From NCBI GenBank assembly GCA_014526335.1, contig JACTAT010000002.1, positions 3,929,832-3,993,831 on the forward strand: a stretch of 64,000 nt of DNA, written 5' to 3'. Below, one piece after another: positions 46,983 to 58,954 of this stretch. The translations under genes and the position numbers were made by a program. How positions within the stretch are numbered: position 1 is the first letter of the stretch; each line of letters starts with the position of its first letter. Under the pieces are notes generated by a model. The model did not search any database. It had not been told where the DNA came from and was given only the letters and a program-made list of their open reading frames with translations. This DNA is from Chrysaora quinquecirrha. Its lineage: Eukaryota > Cnidaria > Scyphozoa > Semaeostomeae > Pelagiidae.

Positions 46983-49900
46983 GAAGGAGAACAGAATGAC
47001 ACTCTGGTAGTGCTCATCCACAGAGAAATTTTAATATATTAAAAATCACTACTGGAGTAATATATGTACTAGATTCCATATCTTAGATCGTCAACGAACC
47101 ATCAGTTAGCATTGATCAGAAGACGCGTTTACAGAAGATGAAGTGGACTTGCTCTTCGATTTCGATTGGGAGGATTTTTCAGCCTGAAATATCTCAGCTA
47201 CTATAAGTTGCCGTAGTTGAGATTATGAGTAACCACGCCTGTTTTAGTTGATAAACTTCCACAGTGTTTCGTGAAGAGTCTGTCAACTATGTCCAAAAAA
47301 AACAATTGCTAAAGGTTTTAAGTAGTAGTAGAGTCAATGCAGTATGTAGAACCTTAGATTTTCTCCAGCGAACTCAAGGAATAAGTGAATAAGTAGTAAA
47401 CAGCAGTCTTATGGAAAAGAACTACTTCCATCATCCATGTAAAAGGTTGTCCATGCCATGCTGTATGAAATGGCTTTGAAAAGAGGCTGATTGAAAACGA
47501 GACTTATACACTAACATAACTGAGATTAACACCATTACTCAAAGAAGCAATATATAATTTGTTTCAATCTACCATCGAGTTAAAAAGTAAATAGATCCTA
47601 ATTTGTAGTACTGTATTTTCTACTTATATTTTCATGTTATTTTAGTGTTAGTATTATATATACATATATATATTTTACATATTTTATAGATTAGTAGAGT
47701 GAATGAAATGATGAAGTAAAATTGACAAAATGTAAAATTTTTTATCCGATCTTTTCTGCTCTCTGTTAAGTTTTTCTAACCAAATGAAGATTCCAGCTCG
47801 AACTTGTCTTTGTTTAATGCGAGTACAGTGTCTGGAGGCTGTTTTGGAACGCGGATCCACCTGTTCGCTACATTTGTACGCGTGTTACGGTTTCTTAAGA
47901 GTTTGACTTATTATTATTACACGAGTCGTAGTTTTCATTGTTGAGTTTAATAGACGGATGCACAAACCACTCCGAAACTGAAGCAACGATCTGTTGAGTG
48001 TTTGTTATTGTAAATTTTGATGTTGCTGTTTGCGAAGAGTTAGATGAAATGTAACAAGTCTAGTAGCAATGCTCCTCAGAAGAAGAGTTGAGGATTGGAC
48101 AAACTACATCAGCCCCTTCCTGGCTGTCGCTATCGTTGTTATTGTTGTGGCTGCTGTTGTTGTTGTTATTGTTGTTGTTGTTGTTGTGAGGATCAGCTTT
48201 AAAGCAACCTGTCAGTTCCAAGGAGCAATACAGAGACATGTGTAACGGGTCTAGTAGAGTTTTACGAAGAATTGACACATGCATACATCCCTCACCTCTT
48301 AACTTATTAAATCCAGGCAAAATCAGGGTTTAAGCCTATTCGCGCAGTTCAGTTTTTTTGCACAGGCACTGGCGTGAAAAACAAGCCTTCTTGCCCCTCT
48401 TGTTTTTGCGCACGAATTTCGTGGCATAATCTAGACTTATTACCTTTCTCCCACTCTTTCGGAAACAGCTTCTAACAACTACAACAACATACATCTGTTT
48501 CCTCAGAGTGGTTGGAGCGGGGTGGTGGAGTGTGGAGGAGCGTAGACTACGACGAATGTAATAAGTCTAGGCATAATCTACAAATACGGACAACATGCGT
48601 AAGTGAAGAAAAGATTTCTAACTGTCTTTCATTCTACTTTATAATAAAGGAGCTAATAAAAATTTGCTCTTAAACTATGAATCATAGCAATAAGCCATCC
48701 AGCTAAAAATATAAAATTTTAACTTTTAATTCACTGCGTAATTAATAAATCATTTTGTAATTTCTCTGCAATTTCGCTTAAAAATAAGATCCCTTATTTG
48801 CACATGTGCAATTTTTGTACTGTCAAGGTGTTGGATTTCGTGCTTTTTCGCAACACTGTGCACACTACCCATGTTCTGCGGGATAATGTATTGAATAAGC
48901 TGCTCAAACCTTGAGTGCTAGTCTTTAAAAATCGCCATGCATCTGCCTTGCAATGATTTTTTTCCATCTTAAATTTCACAGATCTGTTTGAAAACACACC
49001 ATCGCCATTCAACTGTTCCAAATCTGCTCTTTTTGCGAAAAAGGCTTGAAATTCTTTTTCTCCAGCTGATGATTAACTCATGAGCAGCAGAATAATCTCC
49101 TCAAGATGCCAACAGCTTAAGTATCTGCACAGCACATAAATAGGGGATGTCAATGCGATTGTCCACATTCAATGAAGAAACACTGCTCTAGAACTCGTGA
49201 AGGTAAGAAAGTTTTACATGTTTTCTAGCTTCAACATAGTTATGTCACATATTGCAGAACCCTATTTGTCATACAACATCAAGTCTTGTTCCTTAATGAT
49301 ATATTCCTCAAAATATATGTCACTGAAGAACGATTTACATAGGGCGTGTTCTTGTAAAGCAATTCTTCTTCGGTATGGCGCTGGAAGCAAGGCATCAGGG
49401 CGCAAGGCACCGGGGGCAGAAGCAAAAAAATTCAGGGCAAAACAATAGGAAAATCAAAGAATTTCAGAGATTTTGTGAGGGCAAAGGTGGAATTGCCCCC
49501 ATGCTGCCGGCGTCCCTGGCCTGCGGCATCGCTTTTGCGAAACTCCAGGCGCGATTGAACGTAAATAGTTCATCAGGGTCACTGCCTGGCAGTATAAACT
49601 CATTTTCCCACATTAGACAGCACTTCCAATTCCCCGTCTCCAAACTCGTTTTCTAAGAACTTTCGCTCAATCTTCCGCCTGGCTTCAGTGCCAAAATCGA
49701 TAACATTCCTTTCTTTGTAGTAGCTACTGGTTGTCTACGAGCTCAGAGCCGGTTGCTTGAAATCGTGCTTATTCGCTTTGTTTTTCAGAACGTGCACGCT
49801 GTTAGTCCAAAATCTTGGTGCAGTGCAGTACACTTGCGTGCTTGCAGTTAATTAAACTGATCCAAGAAACTATCCATTTCATTAGGCTAATTTCAATCAA

Positions 49901-52335
49901 AACGAGGAACTTGCAGGTGCTATTATGAACTACGTCAATTCGGTATCTTCATCAGTAATTAACGGTATGATAAATACACCGTAGCTACGCACAATGTATC
50001 TAGTTCCGCTTCATTATATCTATACCCCTGTTTAATAACCAACCATGAGACTAAGAAGGAGAGTTGAGAAGGAGATCCATGACGTATCATGAGAAATTTT
50101 CGAATCTTTAACCATGCCTTTCAAATTATTTTGGTTGTAGCTACCGTGTTATAGTTTGTGCCGCATTGATGGTTAAGAGGCATATATCTTTGAATCTCCT
50201 GCGCACTGGTCATAAGAAATTAACGAAAACCTGGAAAGAAGCTCTGTTAATTTGTCAAGCTGTGGGTACGTAATTCTTTTCCACTATCTTATTTCATGGT
50301 CAGTACTGAAAGATCCCTTTAGCCTAATTTCTTTGGGGTGCGGCAAGTACGTGTGTGAGTGTGTCTCTCTGATGAATGGAATGGGAAATGCAGTTTCTAG
50401 GGATTTTAATACACGACACGATGTGGGTTCACATGCTGTATCTTCCCTGCGAATACATGAAAACGCTGATGAATCCGGTATGTTACTGGTAAGGATGTTC
50501 GGAAAGTAAAGACCTTTTTCAAAGTGGACGAAATGACTTCGATATCGTGTAAACCTCGCCCGTCTCGCTTAATTCAGGAGTTGACTCAGGGCCTCTTTTA
50601 ACATGGTAACTCCTAGTCCCTATCATTGCGCAGCTAGTTTCATAAAGTTGCTTCCTACTACAATGTCCTCTCAAAAGAAAACTGCCAAGAAAAGCCAACC
50701 TAGGCCATTCTCGAGGTTTTATTTGAAAAATTTTATTGGGGAGCATGACCCCCAGAGCCCCATAATTAGGGACATCTATGGGGCCCTGTACGCCTTCGGC
50801 GCTTTTACAGCCAGCTGTAGCATAAGTGTAACTTGTACGGTATAAATTCTGAACTGAAATAGTGATCACCCTGTTATTTCTCCAGCTCTGCACGACTGTT
50901 TGTGTATTCAAATTGCCAAGACTGGACTCGCACTGTGAAAGAAAGCGCTTATGGAACAATAGAACAATAAGTCCCTTAAATTTTTTGCCCCCCCCTCTAG
51001 TTTTATCCCCTTAAAAGAAGCCCTGACACGATTTCGTAAGGGGTTGGCAATCGGGATTTGGCTTCACACTTTTTGTCATTGCGTCATGAAATCATAGATT
51101 CGATAGACAAGTCGTTTGCAACTGGGCTATTGAATTGAATTGCTAGACACCAAAATTGAGGTTATACACGATATGGATATTATATGCATTTCGAACCATA
51201 TTCGTTAACGTAGTCATTGTGGTTGTCATGTAAACGCAAGCTTGTCGGGAAACCCGCGTACCTTTGCGCTGTCCCGCGGTCGCATGTTAATTGTTTATGC
51301 TTTGTTTTTAGCTTCTTATTGTTCATATAAAATCACCGTAGTAACCATAATCTAACCATGTGTGTTTATTTTTATTTATAGCAACGAATATAATTATTTT
51401 ACACCTTTTTGATTTTACTCTAATATGATTGGCTAATCTGTAATGTTGTCATAGGGATTTTCTGTTTGTAATTTGTAGATTCGTTAGATTTTTGTGAGTT
51501 CTTGGTGATCGATGTAGAGATGAGATGCGTTAATTGAGATTAAAAAATATCAACACGGTATGAAATCGTATTGGATTAATTTGAATCCGGACCCGGATCC
51601 TGTATCGCCCTTTATCGACAGTGAGGAAGCATAGTCAATAGAAGAAAACGTGATTTAGCTGTTGATAATGGAAAAAAGCAACAGGGTGGTCATGGTCTTT
51701 GGTCAACAGGAAGAACTGTGCTGAAATTAAAAAAGAATCTCGCTAAAACGCCCTCGCTCAAACCCCAAGCGACCGTCAGTCGCCAAAGAAAAACCAGTTA
51801 ATTCAAATGTTCAAATCAAACATCACCTGGTTACGCCTGGTTACCAACTAAATCACAGTATCACATGGGAAAAAGCATTCTAACTTTGAGCTTTTCAGTA
51901 TTGAATCTGGTATGCTTTTTAATGAAATGGGCGCCGAAGTTTCCTTTCAAAGCTATAGCAACGATTTAAAACTCAGGAGAATTCGGTAGCCTCTTATAGA
52001 AAGAGAACAGTTTTGTTCTGAATTCTCTAACCACCAAGGTCTTTATCTAGCAGCACTTTGAGCGTGTGGGATCCTTTCTCTCATGGGCTTTGGGGCTGTA
52101 AGTTGATACTTGTTGCCATAAATAGTTTGAATAACGTTATTTTGCAGTTCACTTGGCCTAACAAGCGATACATTTGCTTGGCAAAGAAGACTGGATCGGG
52201 AGAGCCCAAATTGAATCCCCGAAGAAGACGCGGTATGAATTTAATCTTTATCGAATCTTAAACGAAACGAATTTAAATTTCTGGGTATGGTTTGTCTGTG
52301 CTGTTGCTTTCAAGACGTTTCGCCCAATCACCGAT
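46983..52335. other. Spacer after hedgehog
   Basis: No exon recognised. Holds two GACTTATTAC-type elements (47905-48060, 48434-48567), a GTT microsatellite (48140-48190) and TE-like G-rich debris (50730-50790). The open frames here follow no known domain. Confidence 0.5.
48434..48567. mobile_element. TA-flanked MITE with GACTTATTAC ends
   Basis: Ends GACTTATTACCTTTCTCC and CGAATGTAATAAGTC, with TA on each side. The inner sequence differs from the CTGAGTC family. Confidence 0.6.
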
Positions 52336-53669
52336 CAGTGGCGTAGCCAAGGGGGGGCAAGGGGGGCGGTTGCCCCCCCAATAGTTGAAAAGTTGGTGTT
52401 TTAGAAAAGTCCATTTCTGCAATAAAATCAGTGGGGGGGTGGGGTAAGAGAAATTCTAACAACGTTTGGGCAATAAATATTTTTCATTTTCGAAAAAGAG
52501 TAGAGATATCATTCCACCTCACCTGCTCGGTTCCAAGGAAAATGTTTTACGACTAATATTATGCGGCAATTAACGCCACATGTTTACTACACTTTTTTTT
52601 TAATAAGCAACCGTTCAATAAGCAACCAGGGCTGAGATTGTGCTAAAATTTCTGGTGAAATAGCTTTCTTTATACTGTACATCCTTGCAAACTTGTCAGT
52701 TACGTTGAGAAGCCAGAAAAGTGCCAAAATAAGAAGTTTTAGGGGGTACCAGGCATTCTGTGGCGGCTGAAACCCTAGATATGTTAAGCAACTCTTGAGG
52801 GCTGGACGAAAGTCAAGTTGCTTATTGAAAAAAAAAAGTGTATTGTTCAACCCTCCTTTCGCAATGGGTCTCGATGTGTGAAGGGTTATAAAGGCACGGA
52901 CCTTTCTTATGTTTTTATGATCCCGTCGGACAGATTTAAAGTTTATTCAAAAGACCTCTCTAGCGTATTCTTGCTGTGGTGAAAGTGAAAACGTCAATCT
53001 CCTTTCTCTCGTTGTCGAAATAAAGTGAGATAGGACAAAAAGGCAAAACCACGAAAAATTAATAGATTAAACGAAAGATCACACAACACAGTGCATGTTT
53101 TTAGTAGATAAACGTAGCGTAGAATGAAAATTTTCACCGCTTCGCATAATAAGTATGTATTTTTGGCTGGAATGTTCTTCATCAACAAGAAAGCAGGTGT
53201 TTCCAACAAACAGGTGAGGTGAGATGTCTTCGGATATCGAGTATGTAACACAACACAATAGGCAAGCAAAAAAAATTTTTCCGGGGGAGCGTACCCCCGG
53301 ACCCCCCTAGTTTTGTGTGCCTTCCTTTAGTCAATTTGAGACTATTTCCGTGTTTTCATACTAAAAAACGCATGGTAACAATTTTTGTGTTTACAACGTA
53401 GATATTTGGTGGCTTTCATGAATTTCAATGGTCTAAGAACAAGTTTTTCCTGGCATAGCAATAGACGCTGTCATGAAATTATTGTGAAAAGCAAGAATTG
53501 TCCAGCATATTTTCTCCATTTGAAAGCCCATCAAATCTCTTTTCTAGAGGGCCGTTTCACGACCTGTAGAAGGTCATGTTCCCAAAAATTTTTCCGGGGG
53601 CAAGCCCCCGGACCCCCATGATTTTTGGTCTTTTGCCCCCCCAAAACCAAGACCCTGGCTACGCCACTG
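52336..53669. mobile_element. hAT-type non-autonomous transposon with 8-bp target duplication
   Basis: A 1334-bp element. Left end CAGTGGCGTAGCCAAGGGGG and right end CCCTGGCTACGCCACTG. Flanking octamers TCACCGAT (52328-52335 and 53670-53677) are identical. CAGTGGCG termini plus an 8-bp duplication point to hAT. Inside are a nested MITE (52590-52840) and phrases such as CCGGGGGAGCGTACCCCCGG. No transposase ORF. Confidence 0.88.
52590..52840. mobile_element. MITE nested in the hAT element (AAGCAAC subfamily)
   Basis: A 251-bp element, CACTTTTTTTTTAATAAGCA to TTGCTTATTGAAAAAAAAAA GTG, with TA on each side. Being nested, it is younger than the hAT insertion or came in with it. Confidence 0.85.
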
Positions 53670-54145
53670 TCACCGATTCGCCAAACTTCCTTCTCGCCCA
53701 ACCCATCATGGTCGTTTCACCCAACTTGAAATGACACGGATAACTTCTTTCTTGTAGTTTGCCTATTATTTGATTGATGAAATTGGGGGCTCTAACCCCA
53801 AACCCCCGATCATCAACTTGGTGACTGTTTTTGTGATAAAAAAGTGATAAATAGCAAGTAATTAAGTTGGGCGAAACGACCTTTTAGTTGAGGTCTGTTG
53901 AGATTGAGATAAGCAAATTTCATTGGCAAAACCGCTTACATTTTCTTGACTTCGGAAAATGAGCGAATGTTCGATTAACCTATCAATAAAAGTTTAACGC
54001 CTTTTCTTACCATACAGGCAAATGAAATTTACCAGTAATAGGTGCTTCAAATGCTTCTAGCCGGGCCGGCTACACCTATACTTGAGTTGAGTTTGTCTTG
54101 AGTTGCCTGCTGGTATTGTAACGTAACTCTAATTAATTGCTATAG

Positions 54146-54955
54146 AGGGGTGTCGCCCTGGTTGAGGGTAAACGTGGTTTGATAGGTTTTTAGTACTTTC
54201 TATTTATTGTTGAATAATAAGAATTGTGCCGTAGTTAAGTCTTAAAAGAGCGCGAAAACATTTTGATGACGCCATGTGCAAAATATTTTCTACGTTTTTT
54301 TTCTAAACTTTCGTCCATCAGCAGAGAAAAATATTTTTAGAATGCGTCTACCTGAAAACGAATTGTAAATATTCGCCAATTTCACTTTCATGTTTTGTTG
54401 TACTGTTTTGTTTTGGTTTCTTTTATTAGAGTTGTGAAAGGTTTTCCAATAAAAACACAGCTTCATGATAAGTTTAATTCAACCCGATAAATTTCATAAT
54501 GTAAGATTTGTAATTTGATATCCGTTTCCGTCGCCACAGGCTTTGTTTCCATGAGCTGTTTGATTGGCCTAAGTCGCCCTATTTGAGGGCCCTATGGTAA
54601 TTTCCCGTTAACAACGTTGCGTTACGAAAGCTACGCCCTGTGGTACGGAAAAGGAAACAATTTTCCTGCGGCGCCGCAGGCTTATTTTCCCTGTTTCATG
54701 GTCTCTGCGGAGGCACATTTCACACTTTTGTTTGCCCTCAATCAGGGCGACTTCAAAAAATTTAGGCCGTCGCGACCACTATGTCTTTGCGTTGCTCGTC
54801 ACGGAAGACGAGTTGAACGATATCCAATATAATTTATTTCAACAACAAGTAAGAGTTCAGGAACAGAATCATGATGAGTTTATTTTTCTAACTTCCTTCG
54901 TTCAGCTGAAATTCTTGACTAATGTAACAATACCCTCAACCAGGGCGACACCCCT
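54146..54955. mobile_element. Inverted-repeat element with GAGGGGTGTCGCCCTGG ends
   Basis: The left 26 bp (GAGGGGTGTCGCCCTGGTTG...) and the right end (...CAACCAGGGCGACACCCCTC) are exact complements, with TA adjoining each. About 810 bp, no transposase seen. Inner segments repeat the GTCGCCCT/AGGGCGAC words. Confidence 0.75.
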
Positions 54956-55891
54956 CTAACGCTAACGCCTAACCCTCAACTTACCCCTGACAGCTAAAAC
55001 TCTTAAAACTCTTGAACAAAGTGTTTAAACTAGGTTTTAAAACTTAAAACTTTGTTGCGCGTGGCTTTTTTTCTTCAAGTGGGGCCTGTGGGGGTGAGCC
55101 GAAATTTGCGTGACAAAAAGGTGAGTTGGAAGTATGGTAAAGGTTGACCATGACCTGACCTTGTACCCTTCAAAGTTTGTCAGATCAACTTAAGACGTCA
55201 TAGCGACGTTCAATTGGGTTTGGAGCGTGAAACTGGGTAAAACTAAGGGAATAGGTCAATTTGCCCACGCTGGCACGCAAGGTGGTATTTTCGTCCGACA
55301 TTATTTGTCATTTCACGTTCATTCAACTATGTTAGGTACCTACTTGTTTCCTTCCCTATATTGGTGTTCCTTGTTTTGTTGGTGAAACAGTCACCAGTAT
55401 CATAATGGGGGGTTAGGGCAGCTGGCAGAGCTCCCATACGAAAAAAATTAACCCTTCTGAGTTTTGGTTGGGCGAGACGACCCTATTCTTTGAATGGGCC
55501 GAGATTGGGCGTCTTATAAGGTTGGGCGAAACGGAAGGACAGAATTAGGACGAATTTTTAGTTTATACAGTAGGAAAAGCAGCGTACAGAAGATGTCACG
55601 CTAATATTTGTGTGAAATGAAAACAAATAATGTCTTGTGTGTGAAGGTTAGAATCCGACGTTATTGATATTACTGTATATTTTTATTTGCAACTTTATCA
55701 GTTCAACCAAACAAAAACGGCTTCAGCTGCTGTCTTGTTTAAACTCTCATCGTTTTTAATTTCATTTCTTATTAATTAGCGTAACTTCATATCAGAGGGT
55801 CAAAAACGAGGTTCCACGCGCTATGTACCATTATTATATACTCACTTTTTATTCAAAAATATTGATGAACTCAGGAAATACGGTATAGCTA

Positions 55892-56300
55892 CACTTTTTA
55901 AAATAAGCAACTTGACTTAGGGCTCGCTGGCAACTTGACTAAGGGCCAGCACTAAAAATTGCTCCAAATATCCAGTATTTCTTGAATGACTCATACCATC
56001 GAAAAAGTTGAATTTTGGCTCTTTCTTGCTTAAAACGTTAGTTGTAATTGACGAGATTTGTCTGACTGTAGATGCCCTTTTTTCAAGAACATTTCCTTTT
56101 TCTGAAGCTGTCCTCGAAGAAAGGAATAACAAATTCTTCGATTAGGCAATTAAGCGCCCTCCCTTGAATAAACCGTCTTAGCAGACTCACCACAAAAGTC
56201 CCAATTCTTCGCTCGATGTTGTTGCTGTTGTTTTTACAGTCGCTCAATTGGAGTGACAAATAAAAATTAGGGGAGAGAGGAGACTCCTGTAATGAGTCTA
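55892..56300. repeat. MITE debris upstream of the GPCR
   Basis: A broken AAGCAAC-type end (TACACTTTTTAAAATAAGCA) and, at 56175-56290, a CTTCGCTCGATGTTGTTGCT...TGTAATGAGTCTA piece also found at 35140-35233. Confidence 0.4.
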
Positions 56301-57120
56301 TCCTCTTGGGTCTGGACTGTACGTTAGTTCGGTAACAGACACTCCACAGCCACTGCTTTGGTTATTGATGTATGATGTGCATGGTGTTGAAAAGAGGAAC
56401 AGATTTACTTTTCAGAATCGTTGACAAGCAAAGTTTTCGTCTTACAATACTAATGTGTTTTTCAAAATTCAAATTGTTTCAAATAAGGTAAATAGTATCT
56501 CCTCTTTGGGATATCGTTCAAATAAGCGGCCAGGGAGCTTCGTCGAGGAGGAAATGTGGTATGCAATATTAATAACGAGGCAAAAAGTAATAACAAAGTC
56601 AAGTTACAGGTTGGTTTGATGGATTTAAAATTAATTGTAATGAAAAGCGACCTCGTTTGCTCAATCCTCAATTGACAGACCTGCCTTGAGTAGCTTGCAA
56701 GCAGCCTGGCTATCTGGAAGTCTTGTTAACATGTTACCGCATGTTACAACGCACATTAAGAAATTTGAATGTAGTAAGATTAATAATGGAGTAAGTTTAG
56801 TCTGTAAAATATAAATGTGATGTCAGTTTATTGAAATTTAGCAAACACTCTCGCTTGCTAATTAAAAGCATTTAAAGCCGACCTACGTTGCGTTTAAAGT
56901 TAGATATGAGCAAAGTAAATAACTAACACAGGGACAAAAGGAACGGGAAAACGTTATGTTAGTTCAAAGATGCGATTGCAGCGGAAGTGCTGTAAGTCAC
57001 GTTAATGTGCTGCACTTGCAGGTTGAATTTTACATGTATTTTGTTGATATTGATACATCAATTAAAGAGATCGAAAGTCGCTTAATTTTGACCAAGATTT
57101 TCTTTTATATACATGCAGAT

Positions 57121-58440
57121 ATGTCGAATCGAACAGATGAAGTCGTGGATTATTTCGTTACTGGTGCAGACTGGAATGATTATGAAAGGTATTTCTCAAT
57201 AGCAGTTTTGACAATATTCGATGCATTAGCAATCCTATTCAATTCACTTGTAATTATGATTATCATGAAAGACAGAGAGCTTCGAGAAAAACCGGACTCG
57301 TTACTAATTGCGAATCTCGCTTTATCAGACCTACTAGTATCTACTACAATTATTCCATTCTCGATTGACACATTAATTCACAAGAAACTTCGATTCTCTC
57401 AAACAACAGCTGTTTTCATAGGCTTTGCAAATTTTACGTTTTGCATTGCATCCATTCTGACTCTAATGGTGCTTGTTATTGACCAAACGCTAACAATAAA
57501 ATGGCCTTTTCGGTATGGTGATCGCAGAACTCCGAAAGGAGCTTTGTATGCTATTATCTACACATGGGTGCATAGTATATCTTGTGCACTGCCGCCTATG
57601 TTTGGTTTGAGCTCTTATAGTTGTTTTATCATCAACACTGGTACTTGCACGAATTATCAATGGGCAGGAACGAATAAAGCAGTATGGTTTACCTTAATTG
57701 TAACATTATCAAGCTGGGGCTTGGCGCTTGTTGTAACTGTGGTTTGCTATTTTCAAATTGGTTATATCGCCGTTAAACAAAAAAGTAAAATGACAGAAGA
57801 GCATTTTCGTCTTTCACAACTGATGAAACAACGAAGAGGCAGCTACTCCCTTTCCAGTACCTCTCCTACTACCCCTGTATCACCACCAGCAACTATTACT
57901 CCTGATATTTCATTGAGCAGAAGCCCACAGAAACACAAAATCAAATATGGTAATTTCCTAACGCCTGACTTTTCTAAAAAGAACAAAATCCAAGATGAGC
58001 TTAGCCATATTTCAAGAGACACTTCAACGAGCACCAGACCAGCTTTAAAAAGAGACAAAAACTCTACTTCTGTTACAAGCTTCCGTCGATATTCTGTCAT
58101 CTTAAAACCAGCAATGACGTTATTGCTGATAATTATAACCTACTTCTGTACTTGGTCACCGTTCTGTATTCTACTTCTGGTTGAGTTAGCGGAAAGATCA
58201 AAAGCATATCCTGTAATGTCCCTTGTTTTCTATGGATTGGACATTGCAGCAGCCTGCTCAACCCTCTTATCTATTTCCTACGCTACAAGCGATTCAGAAA
58301 TTCACTTTGCCGACATAAAAGAAGGATCAAAAAAGCACACCTTACCAAGGTTACTAAATGGAGCAAGGGTTCGTTTCATGAAAGACAGACGGGTTCTATT
58401 TATTAAGTGGAAAGGTATTGGTGCCTTTCTTGTGCAGTAA
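57121..58440 (+). CDS. Class A (rhodopsin-like) G-protein-coupled receptor, intronless, atypical motifs
   Basis: Seven-transmembrane receptor of 439 aa; the ligand cannot be told. The start is placed at 57121 because a splice-acceptor-like tract (TTTCTTTTATATACATGCAG) ends two bases before it and the upstream in-frame codons look like noise. TM1 contains FNSLVI (Asn41), TM2 LANLALSD-type with Asp70, and TM6 FCTWSPF (Trp345, Pro347). Departures from class A: the DRY position at the end of TM3 reads DQT (121-123); TM7 NPxxY reads LSISY (Tyr387); no Cys is found at the expected TM3 position, while the second extracellular loop keeps Cys168 and Cys176. The third intracellular loop is long and Ser/Thr/Lys-rich (about 217-328). 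Such diverged amine/peptide-like receptors are common in cnidarians. Confidence 0.88.
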   Translation: MSNRTDEVVDYFVTGADWNDYERYFSIAVLTIFDALAILFNSLVIMIIMKDRELREKPDSLLIANLALSDLLVSTTIIPFSIDTLIHKKLRFSQTTAVFIGFANFTFCIASILTLMVLVIDQTLTIKWPFRYGDRRTPKGALYAIIYTWVHSISCALPPMFGLSSYSCFIINTGTCTNYQWAGTNKAVWFTLIVTLSSWGLALVVTVVCYFQIGYIAVKQKSKMTEEHFRLSQLMKQRRGSYSLSSTSPTTPVSPPATITPDISLSRSPQKHKIKYGNFLTPDFSKKNKIQDELSHISRDTSTSTRPALKRDKNSTSVTSFRRYSVILKPAMTLLLIIITYFCTWSPFCILLLVELAERSKAYPVMSLVFYGLDIAAACSTLLSISYATSDSEIHFADIKEGSKKHTLPRLLNGARVRFMKDRRVLFIKWKGIGAFLVQ

Positions 58441-58689
58441 TCAGTTAAAGCAGTATAATTAGTTTGAATGTTATTGTTTAATTTTAATTAATTAATAATG
58501 TTTGAATTTATTGTATCAACGACGAAGTTGTAAGATGTTTCACTTCTAATAATGTAGCCACTTTCATCTAGGGAGATGGGTAAGATAACTCCTATATCCT
58601 GGGTGCGTGTTTGAATTTCTACAATTGAAAGTCTATTTTGGCTCTCTTTCTTGTTTCAAAAAAGAGAGAGACTTTGAGAGAGTATACAG

Positions 58690-58927
58690 CCCGGGGGGGG
58701 GGGTACTTCATTGTTCAAGAGACTAGACGTGCTGCCTAGTTTTTCAAAACCCACCCATGTCTACCGATAAACTCTGTTGCATGTCTAAAAGTTTTTATAT
58801 ATTTTACCACCCATGTGTAGAGATTCTTTACCAAAATCAACCCATATGTAGGGAAATTGGCGCTGAAAAATTTACCCATTTGGGCGGCACGTCTAGTATA
58901 TAATTAACAATGGAAGTATCCCCCGGG
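58690..58927. mobile_element. Non-autonomous element with 8-bp target duplication (GTATACAG)
   Basis: A 238-bp element with CCCGGGGGGG/CCCCCGGG ends and the sub-terminal words TACTTC/GAAGTA. Identical octamers GTATACAG flank it (58682-58689 and 58928-58935). Same end type as 20633-20956. Confidence 0.82.
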
Positions 58928-58954
58928 GTATACAGATAGTATTCACTCAATAGA

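Noticed and set aside
48060..48320. ORF with poly-Asn tract
   Set aside because: The Asn run is a GTT/AAC microsatellite; flanking sequence is MITE-like.
50519..50959. 146-codon minus-strand ORF
   Set aside because: Covers TE-like G/C-rich repeat text (GGGGAGCATGACCCCCAGAG) and shows no known motif.
56956..57120. Upstream in-frame extension of the GPCR (MLVQRCDCSGS...)
   Set aside because: A splice-acceptor-like tract ends at 57118 and the ATG at 57121 starts a normal extracellular N terminus; the extension is probably intron.
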